Origin: Eriocheir sinensis | Lineage: Eukaryota > Arthropoda > Malacostraca > Decapoda > Varunidae | DNA length: 64,000 nt | NCBI RefSeq assembly: GCF_024679095.1 | Contig: NC_066570.1 | Coordinates: forward strand, 9,514,771 to 9,578,770 | Direction: 5' to 3' | Part shown: positions 21,818-36,000 of the stretch, one piece after another | Layout: the number at the start of each line of letters is the position of its first letter | Position numbering within the stretch: the stretch's first letter is position 1 | Program-made: the position numbers and the translations under genes | The notes under the pieces: generated by a model | Databases searched by the model: none | Seen by the model: only the letters and a program-made list of their open reading frames with translations | Told to the model about the DNA's origin: nothing

Positions 21818-22140
21818 GGGTCGTTTTCACAGTCACTTTTCTTTATTTTGATTGATACCAATGAGCGACGATCGCCACTGTACTATTTTCACGTGAAACT
21901 GACCGATGGGGTTGTGGCAGGTGAGGGATTAGTCCCGGCCCACACCTAGCCACACACCTGGATCTGGATCTGGATGAATAATGTGCAGGGCACCCGTACA
22001 GGTGCACAACACTCAACACCTCTCGCTTCCTCTGCAGCCACCACTACCCCATCGGCCACTTTCACATGGAAATACCGTAGCGGCGATCGCCTCTCATAGG
22101 TAATGATCAAAACAAACAAAAGTGACTGTGAAAGCGGCAC
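21818..22140. mobile_element. Harbinger-like MITE
   Basis: TTA on both sides (21815-21817 and 22141-22143) and inverted ends reading inward GGGTCGTTTTCACAGTCAC and GTGCCGCTTTCACAGTCAC. A 3-bp TWA duplication with G-starting TIRs fits PIF/Harbinger MITEs. The same family recurs at 29566-29876 and partly at 31239-31300, each with a TTTGATNGTTACCA-like subterminal block. Confidence 0.72.
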
Positions 22141-22265
22141 TTAGTAAGAATCAGACTGCGTATACGCGAGTTTTCATCCATGTCTGGTGGGGGTGTCACA
22201 AATACCATACCCGCGTATAAGCGAATCCGTGAACAGTGAGGCAGTGAAGGGCGGGGGGTTTCTGT

Positions 22266-22920
22266 ATTTGTATTCAGTGTTTCCATTGTAGTGTGTAAAA
22301 TAATAATACACAGGAAGTCTTCGAGTTACAGTGTATACAGCTTACAACCACTTGCACACTCTCGAGGGGCCTCTTGGTTGGCTGCAGCCCGTTAATTGTG
22401 GAGGTGAATTTTATTTATAGTGGCTGCCGTGATGTATGACTCATAGATTATGCAGAAAAGGATGGGCAAGGTTCCCACGTGTGGCACCATTCTTTGTTTT
22501 CAAGCTAATACTTTGGAGCATGGTGCATAACACCCCCTTGGCTAGTGGGGGTTGGTTAGGGAGGGTAAAGTAATACTAAAAATAGAGAAAATACGAGTTG
22601 GAGGATGGTGTGGTGGAGGTAGCGAGGATGGCGGTGAGGTGCTAATCCTCACTACAGCCCTTGGGGTTGAAAAGCCCAGCACTACTACCCATTGTTTACC
22701 ATCTGCATTATCATCGGCACTACACTTAGTTTATGGCGGCTGGCACGTGGCGCACTGAGGGTGGTAACTGGTAAGTTTATCATGATGCCTGGTGAAGCGG
22801 GCGGGGTGAGGCGCGTCGGGGGGCAGGAGGTGGCAGTGGCAAGGGTGGTGTGGCAGGGTGTCGCTAAACTCACTGAGGGTGTTCTGGTGCCTGTCAGAGA
22901 GCCTTGGCAGACTCAGGGTA
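22266..22920. other. No recognisable gene
   Basis: Unassigned sequence with a GTTGGAGGATGGTGTGGTGG-type G-rich tract around 22600. I see no coding or repeat signature I can name. Confidence 0.5.
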
Positions 22921-22922
22921 GT

Positions 22923-23165
22923 CTTTTTTTTTTTTTTTCCAACATTCCACCTAGGGCACCAATAGGCTTGCTTTCTTGATGGGGCCTGGTGGTCAGACCC
23001 AGCCTGGTGTGGCTCATTCTGTCCTCCAGAACTCATCTTTGATCCTCTTTTTAGAGAGAGAATCTAGAGTCTGAGCTGAGAGGTGGTTTTCTGGACAGCA
23101 TGTGGGTAGTCTTAGGCCACTCGGCAGTGACTGAAAAATCCCAACCCTCGGGATTTTTCAGTCCT
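22923..23165 (-). mobile_element. tRNA-related SINE, head missing
   Basis: Read on the minus strand it matches the body of the SINE at 44055-44343 (shared ACTACCCACATGCTGTCCAG and GGATCAAAGATGAG blocks), ending in a poly-A (T run at 22923-22939). The tRNA-like head is absent or very diverged. Confidence 0.65.
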
Positions 23166-23284
23166 CGTGGACACCACCACTCAGCCACTGCCTCCTTTCC
23201 AAGATGTGGTAAGCAAGGCCTAAAAGAACCCTGCATGCCCACTTCTGAACCCTCTCAAGCTGCTGTCGTTGGGTGAGGGCCAGA

Positions 23285-23525
23285 GAGGATGATCAGTCAG
23301 CCAAGTAACAAGATTAGGATGAAGCCCAAGCTCAATGGCCTTAGTAATGACAGCAGTGTGGTCTACAAGGTCAAATGCTTTCCTGAAATTAACATAAGCT
23401 GGGGCAAGGAAGGTATTGCACTAGACCAGGTGGCTGTGTATGAAGTCCAGGAAGCAGACCAGGCAATGAGTGGTGAAGGAATATGTGGCACTCCCTGCTG
23501 AAATGAGGTAAGCGACACAGGGATC
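23285..23525 (-). pseudogene. Retrotransposon RT fragment (motif A region)
   Basis: The minus strand contains AYVNFRKAFDLVDHTAVITK followed by AIELGLHPNLVTWL, the RT motif A helix region of a CR1-like element (usual D-F-x-K-A-F-D-x-V-D-H). The first catalytic Asp appears as Asn (VNFRKAFD) in this copy. An in-frame stop lies upstream. The fragment adjoins the SINE-like sequence. Confidence 0.75.
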
Positions 23526-23787
23526 AATCTTGAAATATCACTTGCCTCGCATCGACCAACTCTTCAGGCATTCTGAGGCAACTCTTCAAGCTAAAAGTCA
23601 AAGACGTTTTGGTATTAAGGTCAATTTTTTCACACATATGCCTCAGAAAAATCCTGAAACTCCCAACTTCCATCGCAATTTTCTTCTTTTCTTGTGGGTG
23701 TCACTTCAGCAGGGAGCGACACATATCTCATATTACCAAACTGTTGGGTGTCAATGAATATACTTCTATCATTATAAGCCCAGTTAA

Positions 23788-24013
23788 CCCTTGGAGTACA
23801 GGTGGCGACATATTTCTCTGGATGGTGTGCACGGGGATAATTTAGACATTTAAAAGAGGTGGAAATGGTGTCTTTCTTCTTTGCAATAACTGTATATTCA
23901 TCTAGTACATATGGTGCTGTAATAAAACTTCTCTTCTAATAATAATAAAAAAGTTATGACAGCCGAAAATATTGCGCATTTTCTCGTGGCCGTGATGTGT
24001 CGCGTGGAAGCAC

Positions 24014-24069
<56 letters not shown>

Positions 24070-24427
24070 CTACTTGCTCCTCCCTCCTCTGTCAATGTCA
24101 GTACCATAGCAGTCATCAGAGTCACTGTCACTTTGATTCGCCCGCGCTCTACTTCCGCCCAGAGCAGAGGAACTGCTTGATGCATCACGAGACATGACAG
24201 ATGTATTCCGAACAATAGTGGAAAATGATCTGTGGCCTTCGGTAGGGCACGCGCTGAGACGAATGAGTGTGTATGGATGCCAGATGCCTCCACCATTCTT
24301 CTGAGTCAAGAACTGGTGGTATATTTGAAACGTCGGGAGCGTAGAGTGTGATGATTATATATATGATCCCCTTACGGGTGGGGCATGTGGTAGCGCACTT
24401 ATATATACGATCGCCGTAATCTAAGGG
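23788..24427. mobile_element. TTAA-flanked element, family P1, copy 1
   Basis: TTAA at 23784-23787 and 24428-24431; ends CCCTTGGAGTACAGG and ATCTAAGGG. It is 640 bp and clearly homologous to 45423-45998. The minus strand has a short open stretch (MSRDASSSSSALGG, then SDSDSDD) that resembles the acidic N-terminus of piggyBac transposases, but the catalytic part is absent. It includes the (CT)n tract 24016-24067. Confidence 0.72.
24016..24067 (+). repeat. (CT)n microsatellite
   Basis: About 52 bp of CT repeats. The homologous site in the second copy of the TTAA element (about 45643-45661) is only about 19 bp long. Confidence 0.97.
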
Positions 24428-24479
24428 TTAATAATGAAGTCTTCACAAATGAGTTTGGGGATGGGCGTGATGGCAACTG

Positions 24480-25410
24480 GCCTGAGACGGTTAAGGGACT
24501 TCTCTTTCTTCTTCTTCATTTATAGTCCATCTCCCATTCTTGAGGTTGGACTTGCAATGATCCTCCTCCATCTTGCTCAGTCCAGTGCTAATCCTTCCTA
24601 TATTTCTAATACTTCAAAGTCTTGTTTCTCTCCATGTTCTCCTTGGTTTTCCAACTGGCCTTCTTCCAGGTACCTCCATTTTCTCCACTATCCTCAACAC
24701 TGCACCCTCTGCCTCTTCTACTCACATGTCCAAACCACTGCAACCTTCTCGGTCTCACTCTCTCCTGTATCTCTTTCAAACCACATCTCTTTGCCACATC
24801 CACAATGGACACCCTGACCTGCCACTTCACTCCAGCCATATATATCTCAGCATCCTTCAGTCACATTGTCTTAGAATATCCTCTACTCCTCCTGTCATTG
24901 CCAATGTTTCCACACGCTCCACCTAGTGTTTTGTTCAAGATGTTGGTCACCCCTCACATGCCTTCCTCTCCTCCTGCCCTGTGGCCCTGCTGCTTCCCAA
25001 CTCTTCATTCCCTTCAAAGATGCCTCACTTTCTTTTCTTTGATTTCCTCCAATGGTCCTTCCACTTTTGCCATTTCTTCCAGTTGGTATTCATTTTGTTT
25101 GTTTAGTAGATTTTTGGAGTACTCATTTCATTTCTCCATGATTTCCTTCTCTTCTACTTTGATCTCTTCTCTTTTGTCTTCTGCATATTTTCAAAGTATT
25201 ACATCTTGTCTCTCTCCTTTCATTTGCTTGCTCTTCCCAAACAGATCTTTTAGTGATTGCCACCTCCTTTTTTGCTCATCTTTTCTTCTGCTTGTATGTT
25301 TTCTGCTGGTCTCTGCTCCACTTTTTTGTAAGCCTCTTTCTTCTCTCTTATTACCTGCTGAACTATCTCACTCCACTGACAAGACTATGTGCTGGAAGTT
25401 TTAGAGATGG
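24480..25410 (-). pseudogene. RTE-like non-LTR retrotransposon fragment
   Basis: The minus strand shows a linker near 25390-25250 (REKKEAYKKVEQRPAEN-like, written in several frames). At 24839-24606 it shows the C-terminal signature IQERVRPRRLQWFGHVSRRG, with KPRRTWRE-like sequence after a frame change. R-L-x-W-F-G-H-V near the C-terminus is common in RTE-type RT proteins. The RT palm is missing between the two, so the copy is internally deleted. Confidence 0.6.
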
Positions 25411-25630
25411 AAGTGCTGTAGGAAATTTTCCAGTCACTTGAGCAAGTGTGTTGCTGTAGGGAAGCAATAATTTTAGAGTAAAGGGGAGTGGCAAATTCTA
25501 GGTGGGATTCCTTATAAATTTTGATTGGGAGGTCAGTGGGCATAATGGATCTGTGTTTCTATAATTTTTGTAATTTCTTTTTTTTCTATAAATAAATAAA
25601 TAAATAAATAAATGAATAAATATATATATA

Positions 25631-27745
<2,115 letters not shown>

Positions 27746-28040
27746 TAATGACTGAAATGAGACAAGACCTTGTTAGACAACAATATGTAATCAACACTCA
27801 CCCTGGGGTCAAAATTTAGTAGCACAGAAGACCCAAAAGTAGCCCAATTTGCGATAAGTAGCCCAATCTGGCAACACTGCAGTGTGGCGGCGCGTGAATT
27901 TTTTTTTTTTAGGATAATGTTGCTATGAGAAAATCTCGACCAATAGCAGTCGTCCCTGAGTGAGCTGCTGGCCAATAGAGGCTGTAAGCGTCACAGTCTA
28001 GCCGTGGCGTCACTCAGGAGCAACCTAACGTCCATTGCCG

Positions 28041-28806
28041 CCTCCTCCTCTCTCCCCCCACCTCTCTCCCTTCCCCCCTCCTCTCTGCCTCCCACCGTCC
28101 CTCCTCTCTGCCTCCCTCCTCCCTCCTCTGCCTTCCTCCTCCTCTCTCCCTTCCCCTCCTCTCTGCCTCCCTCCCTCCCCTCCTCTCTGCCTTCCTCCCT
28201 CCTCTCTCCCTTCCCCCTCCTCTGCCTCCCTCCCTCCTCCTCTCTGCCTCCCTCCTCCTCCTCTGCCTTCCTCCTCCTCTCTCCCTTCCCCCTCCTCTGC
28301 CTCCCTCCCTCCCTCCTCTGCCTTCCTCCCTCTCTCCCTTCCCCCCTCCTCTCTGCCTCCCTCCCTCCCTCCTCTCTGCCTCCCTCCCTCCCTCCTCTCT
28401 GCCTCCCTCCCTCCTCTCTCCCTTCCCCCCTCCTCTCTGCCTCCCTCCCTCCCTCCTCTCTGCCTCCCTCCCTCCCTCCTCTCTGCCTTCCTCCCTCCTC
28501 TCTCCCTTCCTCTCTGCCTCCCTCCCTCCCTCCTCTCTGCCTCCCTCCGTCCGTCCTCTCTGCCTTCCTCCCTCCTCTCTCCCTTCCCCCCTCCTCTCTG
28601 CCTCCCTCCCTCCCACCTCTCTGCCTTCCTCCCTCCTCTCTCCCTTCCCTCCTCTCTCTGCCTCCTCCTCCCTCCTCTCTGCCTCCCTCCCTCCTCTCTC
28701 CCTCCCTCCCTCCCTCCCCTCCTCTCTGCCTCCCTCCTCCTCCCTGCCTCCCTCCCTCCTCTCCCTCCTCCTCTGCCTTCCTCCTCCTCTCCCTTCCCCC
28801 CTCCTC
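28041..28806 (+). repeat. Polypyrimidine minisatellite
   Basis: About 765 bp of CCTCCCTCC and CTCTCTGCC words. The only purines are regularly spaced G residues in CTGCC. Lengths of the CCTCC blocks vary. Long open frames on both strands are a by-product of the composition. Confidence 0.95.
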
Positions 28807-28814
28807 TATTTAGC

Positions 28815-28872
28815 ATATCACTGAATATGACTGCGAATAAACCGTTGGTGAGACCGCGAACGGCAGGGGTGA

Positions 28873-28875
<3 letters not shown>
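28815..28875 (-). mobile_element. Terminal fragment of a further pogo-type element
   Basis: Read inward from the TA array the end is CAGTCACCCCTGCCGTTCGC followed by GGTCTCACCAACGG. It has the CAGT start and TA flank of pogo elements. I do not see the partner end in this window. Confidence 0.5.

Positions 28876-28925
<50 letters not shown>
28876..28925. repeat. (TA)n array between pogo ends
   Basis: About 50 bp of TA joins the fragment ending at 28875 to the element starting at 28926. Confidence 0.97.
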
Positions 28926-28928
<3 letters not shown>

Positions 28929-30666
28929 TACCCTCTCGAGTTTCGCGATCCTCGAGTTTAGCGCTTAGTCCTAAATTCTCACCATCACGACTTTCGCGCA
29001 TTACTGCCACGAGTTTCGCGGTGCTTTGACATGTCTGGTTCACGTCTACCTACCGTCGGCGTCATGCGTGCTGCCTTAATTAAGAGGCGGTGTCCAACCA
29101 CTGGGGCTATGGGCAACCATGGTTGCCTGTATGCCCAACCGGGAGCGAGTTGTTGGTTGTCCATATGAATGGAAAACAGTCGTGAGTACGAGTGTGGGTA
29201 CGTGGGTACCGAACGGCTGCATGTAAACAAACAGACGACGGCAGTGGCTGAGGAGCAGTGGAAGATGGCCCACCAAGAGACTCGTAAAATGGACTGGCAG
29301 AGCTGCTTTGTTTACTACTTGATTAACAAGATAAGAGAACACCCTGTGCTGGGGAACCACAGTCCAAAAAACTTTTTTGTATATGTCCCGGTGTTGTTTT
29401 CCTCTTCTTCTTCTTCTTTTGACCTGTAATGCATGGCAGCGACGGTGAAAAGTAACAGTGGAAAATAGCAAAAGGGCATAGAAAACCAAAATCAGGGAAA
29501 GAAAAGAACAGAAAAACACCTAAGTTCAGGGTGAAGTGTATTAGTGCGCACTGTGAAGTAAATAAGGGCCACTTTCACAGTCACTGTTTGTTTTGATCGT
29601 AACCAATGGCGGCAATCAACGCTATAGTTTTCCACGTGAAATTGGCCTATGGGGTAGTGGTGGCTGCAGAGAAAGCGACAGGTGTTGAGAGTGTGTGGTA
29701 GGGTGCAGGGCGAGGCTAACCCCGCAGCCGCCACAAGGTGCCGTTGTAAAGGCAATACCTCCGACACCATCACATCACATCACTACCCATCGGCCAGTTT
29801 CACGTGGAAATACTAGAGCGGCGATCCCCGCGACTGATAACGATCAAAACAAACAAAATTACTGTGAAAGTGGCCCAAGTGCATGTTGTGAAGTATAAAA
29901 GTGTGGAGAAGGAAAACCTAAGCAGCGATACAAAGCATTACAAGTCAAAAGAAGAAGGTCCACTATACACTGGCCGGTGTTGCGAGAAATATTTTCCCGA
30001 TGAAATTAGTCATTCTGCTGTCCACCATGCATGCGCGCTGTGGGAATACACAGCATTAAAAGTGCTTATTTGCCTGGACTTGTTCTTTTTTGTCCGCTTG
30101 TGATCTTTGTGAGCGGTGAGGGAAATATGGAAGCAGTAAGCAAGTTGAACCTCTCTACGAGCTAATTTGCGATTGCGGCGGCAGTTTATGTTCAATAGGC
30201 ATTGACAGTCAATCATGATGTTAGTGATTTAATGATTTATAACAGAAAAAGTTAGCAGATTATACCATAACACACAGAAAACTACCAGAAGCTATAGGTT
30301 TGTCCAACTGTACCACAGGTGACTGTGAGCAACCGCCCTTACTTTAGCAGATGACACCACGTGGATCACAAGCGTGTATTCAGAACTGCCAGCCAGTTGT
30401 AAGGCAGCCGCCTTCATCTGCGGCTTCAGAACGATCTGTTCTCACTTCCCATTTTCTGCCTATTACTATTTTGAGATAACAGGAGAATAAAGTTGAAAAA
30501 AAATGTGATATCAAGGGAGTAAAGTCGAAAAAAAAAAAGTTTTTTTTTTCCATGGGCCAGAACCAATAAATGCTTTTTCATGTATTTCAATACCTCGAGT
30601 TTCACGATCCTCGAGTTTAGAGCTATACCTTCGGAATGAAGCAAACGTGAAACTCGAGAGGGTATG
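28926..30666. mobile_element. Pogo-type element (family CANTACCCTCTCGAGTTTC), copy 1
   Basis: Inverted ends read CACTACCCTCTCGAGTTTCG and CATACCCTCTCGAGTTTCAC, with TA arrays on both sides. A homologous copy lies in opposite orientation at 41630-43218. It carries a Harbinger-like MITE (29566-29876). A short minus-strand open stretch is not recognisable as transposase. A related fragment lies at 58440-58560. Confidence 0.82.
29566..29876. mobile_element. Harbinger-like MITE, copy 2
   Basis: 311 bp with inverted ends reading GGGCCACTTTCACAGT and GGGCCACTTTCACAGTAA, left flank TAA (29563-29565). The uninterrupted relative at about 58515-58530 has CTAAGTGC at the empty site, supporting a TAA target, with one base lost on the right. 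Confidence 0.8.

Positions 30667-30748
<82 letters not shown>
30667..30748. repeat. (TA)n array at the right end of a pogo element
   Basis: About 80 bp of TA starting at the target TA, with TATT-rich sequence after it. Confidence 0.97.
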
Positions 30749-30753
<5 letters not shown>

Positions 30754-30885
30754 TATTCATTTATTTATTTATTTTTTGCCTTTCAGCCTATGGCACCAGT
30801 AGGCTTTCTTGGTGTGGGCCTGATGGTCAGCCCAGCCTGTTATGGTGCAAGCATTTACAGCATATGCTATATACTGCCTATACTC

Positions 30886-31240
30886 TCAGCGGGCCTCCTG
30901 AGCATGCTCCCACACAGCTGCCCTGTCCATCCCAAGTCCCTCCCAGCAGGATTGGCTGACTTGCCCCAACCAAGAGTTACATGGGTGTCCCCTTGGTCTC
31001 CTCCACTCAGGGTTGTCTCGTACAGAAACAACCCTGTGAGCAGGGAGGTGCGCCACGTGCCCATATAGCCGGAGTTGGTGTTCATGGACTAAGCTGGTAA
31101 CAGGCCTTGAATCAGTGTCACGGGGTAGTTGCTGGTTCTAATGATACCCTGTAACCCTGGAAAGGCACTTGGTACCAAAGGCATGGACACGCCTCTCCAA
31201 GTCACAATTCAGTGTTCATGCCTCACAGTCATACATAGCA
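30886..31240 (-). pseudogene. RTE-like retrotransposon C-terminus
   Basis: The minus strand reads LNCDLERRVHAFGTKCL, RDTDSRPVTSLVHEHQLRLY, GHVAHLPAHRVVSVRDNPEW and RRPRGHPCNSWLGQV, ending at a natural TGA (30888-30886). The order (F-x-x-K-C-L, then R-L-Y-G-H-V-A-x-x-P, then R-D-N-P-x-W-R-R-P-R-G-R-P) is the C-terminal region of RTE-type endonuclease/RT proteins. In-frame TGA and TAG codons interrupt it at about 31223 and 31134. RT proper is missing; the element is 5'-truncated at a MITE-like sequence. Confidence 0.75.
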
Positions 31241-31300
31241 AGGGCCAATTTCCCAGTCACTTTCTTTTATTTTGATGGTTACCAATGAGCGGAGAACGCC
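31239..31300 (+). mobile_element. Harbinger-like MITE fragment
   Basis: GGGCCAATTTCCCAGTCAC and a TTTTGATGGTTACCAATGAG block match the left end of 21818-22140 and 29566-29876. The right end is not present. Confidence 0.6.
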
Positions 31301-31619
31301 ACCACCACACATAGCCATCTTTAGCGGCGTTGTTTGTCTCAATCAGTACCAGAGATTGGAATCTCTGGTAATAACGCAGGTCTGGTAGCCGGGTGGGCTC
31401 CCCAAAGGAGCTAACCAATGCTATAATCCTTTATAATTCTCAAATAACAAATTCTTGCCCTCAAGTGGTTATATTTCTTTAAATAAATGTAAAAATATAT
31501 AAAATAATACAGCAACACTTTGCAGGGCTTCGAGGATAAATGACATGAGAAAAATTGTAGAAGAATTTGAATGACATGGTCACTTCAGCAGCTGGCCAGC
31601 AAAATGTTCTGAGAACTTC

Positions 31620-32545
31620 TCTACTATTATCCCTACGACCATCACAACAGGAAGTACACGACTCCAGACTGGAGGCTGCAGAACGCTTAACCTCAGACCT
31701 TGCTATCATTTCCGATTGGGGCAGAAGGAACCTTGTGTCCTTCAATGCCTCAAAAACTCAATTTCTCCACCTATCAACTCTACACAATCTTCCAAACACC
31801 TATCCCCTATTCTTCGACAACACTTAGCTGTCACCTTCTTCAACACTAAACATCCTCGGTCTATTCTTAACTCAAAATCTCAACTGGAAACTTCATATCT
31901 CCTCTCTCGCTAAATCAGCTTCCTCGAGGTTGGGCGTTATGTATTGTCTCTGCCAGTTCTTCTCCCCCACGCAGTTGCTATCCATATACAGGGGCCTTGT
32001 CCGCCCTCGTATGGAGTATGCATCTCACGTGTGGGGAGGCTCCACTCACACAGCTCTTCTGGACAGAGTGGAGTCTAAGGCTCTTCGTCTCATCAGCTCT
32101 CCTCCTACTGATAGTCTTCTACCTCTTAAATTCCGTCGCAATGTTGCCTCTCTTTCTATCTTCTATCGATATTTCCATTCTGACTGCTCTTCTGAACTTG
32201 CTAGCTGCATGCCCCCCTCCAGCTCCCTGCTGCACGACTTTCTACTCATGCTCATCCCTATACTGTCCAAACCCCTTATGCAAGAGTTAACCAGCATCTT
32301 CACTCTTTCATCCCTCACGCTGGTAAACTCTGGAACAATCTTCCTTCATCTGTATTTCCTCCTGCCTACAACTTGAACTCTTTCAAGAGGAGGGTATCAG
32401 GACACCTCTCCTCCCAAAATTGACCTTTCTTTCGGCCACCTCTTTTAATTCTTTTTTGGGAGCAGCGAGAAGCGGGCTTTTATTTTTTTTATTGTTTTCT
32501 TTTTATTTTTGTGCCCTTGAGCTCCTCCTTTGTTGTAAGAAAATA
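31620..32545 (+). pseudogene. Jockey/CR1-like RT C-terminal part and 3' end, copy 2
   Basis: This matches the minus-strand element at 17473-18360: SRLEAAERLTSDLAIISDWG, SFNASKTQFLHLSTLHNLP, then GLVRPRMEYASHVWGGSTHT and LVNSGTIFLHL in a shifted frame. The 3' untranslated end (CGGCCACCTCTTTTAATTC to a run of AATAAAA) is also shared. The RT palm is missing (5' truncation). Frame changes lie near 31830 and 32150-32230. Confidence 0.85.
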
Positions 32546-32559
32546 AAAAATAAAAGGGG

Positions 32560-33000
32560 GGAGCTCCCCAATCACCATCACCATATAGAGGCCCGTCCAG
32601 ATGAGAGGCATTTGCCCGCCGTGCAAACACTGTTATCATATCATACTAAGCAGCGGGATGACGTCATAAGCACAGAAACAAAGGAAACAAATCTGGCAAC
32701 AAACAGTGCTATCAGATGTTGCTGTGTGCCACAGTCTCTACTCCGTTCACCGGGCAAAGACTGGCGGGCAAACTTGTGTCCACATGAGGGGCAGTTGCCC
32801 GCCGGGCATTGCCTGATGATCATATATTCCTCGCTTGTTTAGCAGGGTTATCAGGTCGAACAGTTGGTGGAGGGTTTTTGCCACTACCAGGCGCACATAG
32901 CAGACCGGGCACTCCAAGTGCAGGCAGCGGCCGATAGCACAACCGGACTGAGAGTAGCACAACATGGGCTACAGCAAGGATGCTATCTATATAGGTCAAT
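32560..33000. other. No gene; GC-rich repeat-like stretch
   Basis: TTTGCCCGCCGTGC (32609) and GTTGCCCGCCGGGC (32791) form a repeated motif, suggesting an unrecognised mobile-element remnant. No coding region is supported. Confidence 0.4.
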
Positions 33001-33002
33001 TA

Positions 33003-36000
33003 ATTGCACGGTGGCTGTGCCACCGTAGAGCCATAAATAAACGGCTGTGCCACCGTAGAGCCATAAATAAACGGCTGTGCCACCGTAGAGCCATCACTAA
33101 CCGGATGTGCCACCGTATAGCCATAAAGAAACGGCTGTGCCACCGTAGAGCCATAAATAAACGGCTGTGCCACCGTAGAGCCATAAATAAACGGCTGTGC
33201 CACCGTGAAACCATAAATAAACGGCTGTGCCACCGTGAAACCATAAATAAACGGCTGTGTCACCGTGAGCCATAAATAAACGGCTGTGCCACCCGTGAAA
33301 CCATAAATAAACGGCTGTGCCACCGTGAGCCATAAATAAACGGCTGTGCCACCGTGAAAGCCATAAACGGCTGTGTCACCATAGAGCCATAAACGGCTGT
33401 GTCACCGTAGAGCCATAAACGGCTGTGTCACCGTAGAGCCATAAATAAACGGCTGTGCCACCGTAGAGCCATAAATAAACGGCTGTGTCACCGTAGAGCC
33501 ATAAATAAACGGCTGTGTCACCGTAGAGCCATAAATAAACGGCTGTGTCACCGTAGAGCCATAAATAAACGGCTGTGCCACCGTAAGCCATAAAGCGGCT
33601 GTGTCACCGTGAGAGCCATAAACGGCGGCTGCCACCGTAGAGCCATAAATAAACGGCTGTGTCACCGTGAGAGCCATAAATAAGCGGCTGTGTCACCGTG
33701 GAGCCATAAATAAATGGCTGTGTCACCGTGAGCCATAAATAAACGGCTGTGTCACCGTGAGAGCCATAAATAAGCGGCTGTGACACCGAAGAGCAATAAA
33801 TAAACGGCTGTTCCACCGTAGAGCCATAAATAAACGGCTGTGCCACCGTAGAGCCATAAATAAACGGCTGTGCCACCGTAGAGCCATAAACGGCTGTGTC
33901 ACCATAGAGCCATAAATAAACGGCTGTGCCACCGTAGAGCCATAAACGGCTGTGTCACCGTAGAGCCATAAATAAACGGCTGTGCAGAACCATAAACGGC
34001 TGTGTCACCGTGAGAGCCATAAATAACGGCTATGTCACCGAGAGCCATAAATAAACGGCTGTGTCACCGTGAGCCATAAACGGCTGTGTCACCGTGGAGC
34101 CATAAATAAACGGCTGTGTCACCGAGAGCCATAAATAAACGGCTGTGTCACCGTGAGAGCCATAAATAAGCGGCTGTGTCACCGTGGAGCCATAAATAAA
34201 CGGCTGTGTCACCGTGAGAGCCATAAATAAACGGCTGTGTCACCGTGAGCCATAAATAAACGGCTGTGTCACCGTAGAGCCATAAATAAACGGCTGTGTC
34301 ACCGTAGAGCCATAAATAAACGGCTGTGTCACCGTAGAGCCATAAATAAACGGCTGTGTCACCGTAGAGCCATAAATAAACGGCTGTGTCACCGTAGAGC
34401 CATAAATAAACGGCTGTGTCACCCGTGAGAGCCATAAATAAACGGCTGTGCCACCGTAGAGCCATAAATAAACGGCTGTGCCACCGTAGAGCCATAAATA
34501 AACGGCTGTGCCACCGTAGAGCCATAAATAAACGGCTGTGCCACCGTAGAGCCATAAATAAACGGCTGTGCCACCGGAGAGCCATAAACGGCTGTGTCAC
34601 CATAGAGCCATAAACGGCTGTGTCACCGTAGAGCCATAAACGGCTGTGTCACCGTAGAGCCATAAATAAACGGCTCTGACACCTTAGAGCCATAAATAAA
34701 TGGCTGTGTCACCGTAGAGCCATAAACGGCTGTGTCACCGTAGAGCCATAAATAAACGGCTGTGTCACCGTAGAGCCATAAATAAACGGCTGTGTCACCG
34801 TAGAGCCATAAATAAAGCGGCTGTGTGCCGTGAGAGCCATAAATAAACGGCTGTGCCACCAGAGAGCCATAAACGGCTGTGTCACCGTAGAGCCATAAAT
34901 AAACGGCTGTGACACCGTAGAGCCATAAACGGCTGTGTCACCAGAGAGCCATAAACGGCTGTGTCACCGTGAGAGCCATAAATAAACGGCTGTGTCACCA
35001 GAGAGCCATAACCGGCTGTGTCACCGTAGAGCCATAAATAAACGGCTGTGCCACCGTAGAGCCATAAACGGCTGTGTCACCGTAGAGCCATAAGCCATAA
35101 ATAAACGGCTGTCACCGAGAGCCATAAATAAACGGTTGTGCCACCGAGAGCCATAAACGGCTGTGTCACCGTGAGAGCCATAAATAAACGCGGCTATGTC
35201 ACCGTGAGAGCCATAAATAAACGGCTGTGTCACCAGAGAGCCATAAATAAATGGCTGTGTCACCGTGGAGCCATAAATAAACGGCTGTGTCACCGTGAGA
35301 GCCATAAATAAACGGCTGTGTCACCATAGAGCCATAAATAAACGGCTGTGTCACCGTAGAGCCATAAATAAACGGCTGTGTCACCGTAGAGCCATAAATA
35401 AACGGCTGTGTCACCGTAGAGCCATAAATAAACGGCTGTGCCACCGTAGAGCCATAAACGGCTGTGTCACCGTAGAGCCATAAATAAACGGCTGTGTCAC
35501 CGTAGAGCCATAAATAAACGGCTGTGTCCCCGTCGAGCCATAAATAAGCGGCTGTGTCACCGTGAGCCATAAATAAACGGCTGTGTCACCGTGAGCCATA
35601 AATAAACGGCTGTGTCACCGTAGAGCCATAAATAAACGGCTGTGCCACCGTAGAGCCATAAATAAATGGCTGTGTCACCGTAGAGCCATAAATAAACGGC
35701 TGTGTCACCGTAGAGCCATAAATAAACGGCTGTGTCACCGTAGAGCCATAAATAAACGGCTGTGTCACCGTAGAGCCATAAATAAACGGCTGTGCCACCG
35801 TAGAGCCATAAATAAACGGCTGTGTCACCGTAGAGCCATAAATAAACGGCTATGTCACCGTAGAGCCATAAATAAACGGCTGTGACACCGTGAGAGCCAT
35901 AAATAAGCGGCTGTGCCACCAGAGAGCCATAAATAAACGGCTGTGTCACCGAGAGCCATAAATAACCGGCGGTGCCACCGTAGAGCAATAAATAAATGGC

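Larger units (their letters stand above)
20473..22264. mobile_element. Pogo-type DNA transposon with nested insertions
   Basis: TA at 20471-20472 and 22265-22266; inverted ends read CAGAARCCC followed by a shared CCGTTCACGG block and TTGCTTAYRCG-like sequence. Length is 1.79 kb. No transposase reading frame is recognisable. Two later insertions lie inside (21195-21805 and 21818-22140), which account for half of it. Confidence 0.72.

Noticed and set aside
24622..25404. 260-residue plus-strand open frame
   Set aside because: It is antisense to the RTE-like fragment, which has recognisable motifs on the minus strand; the hydrophobic plus-strand translation mirrors a purine-rich coding strand.
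28004..28961. 200-308 residue proline/leucine/serine or arginine/glutamate-rich proteins
   Set aside because: They are translations of the polypyrimidine tract and the TA array, with no start context or motif.
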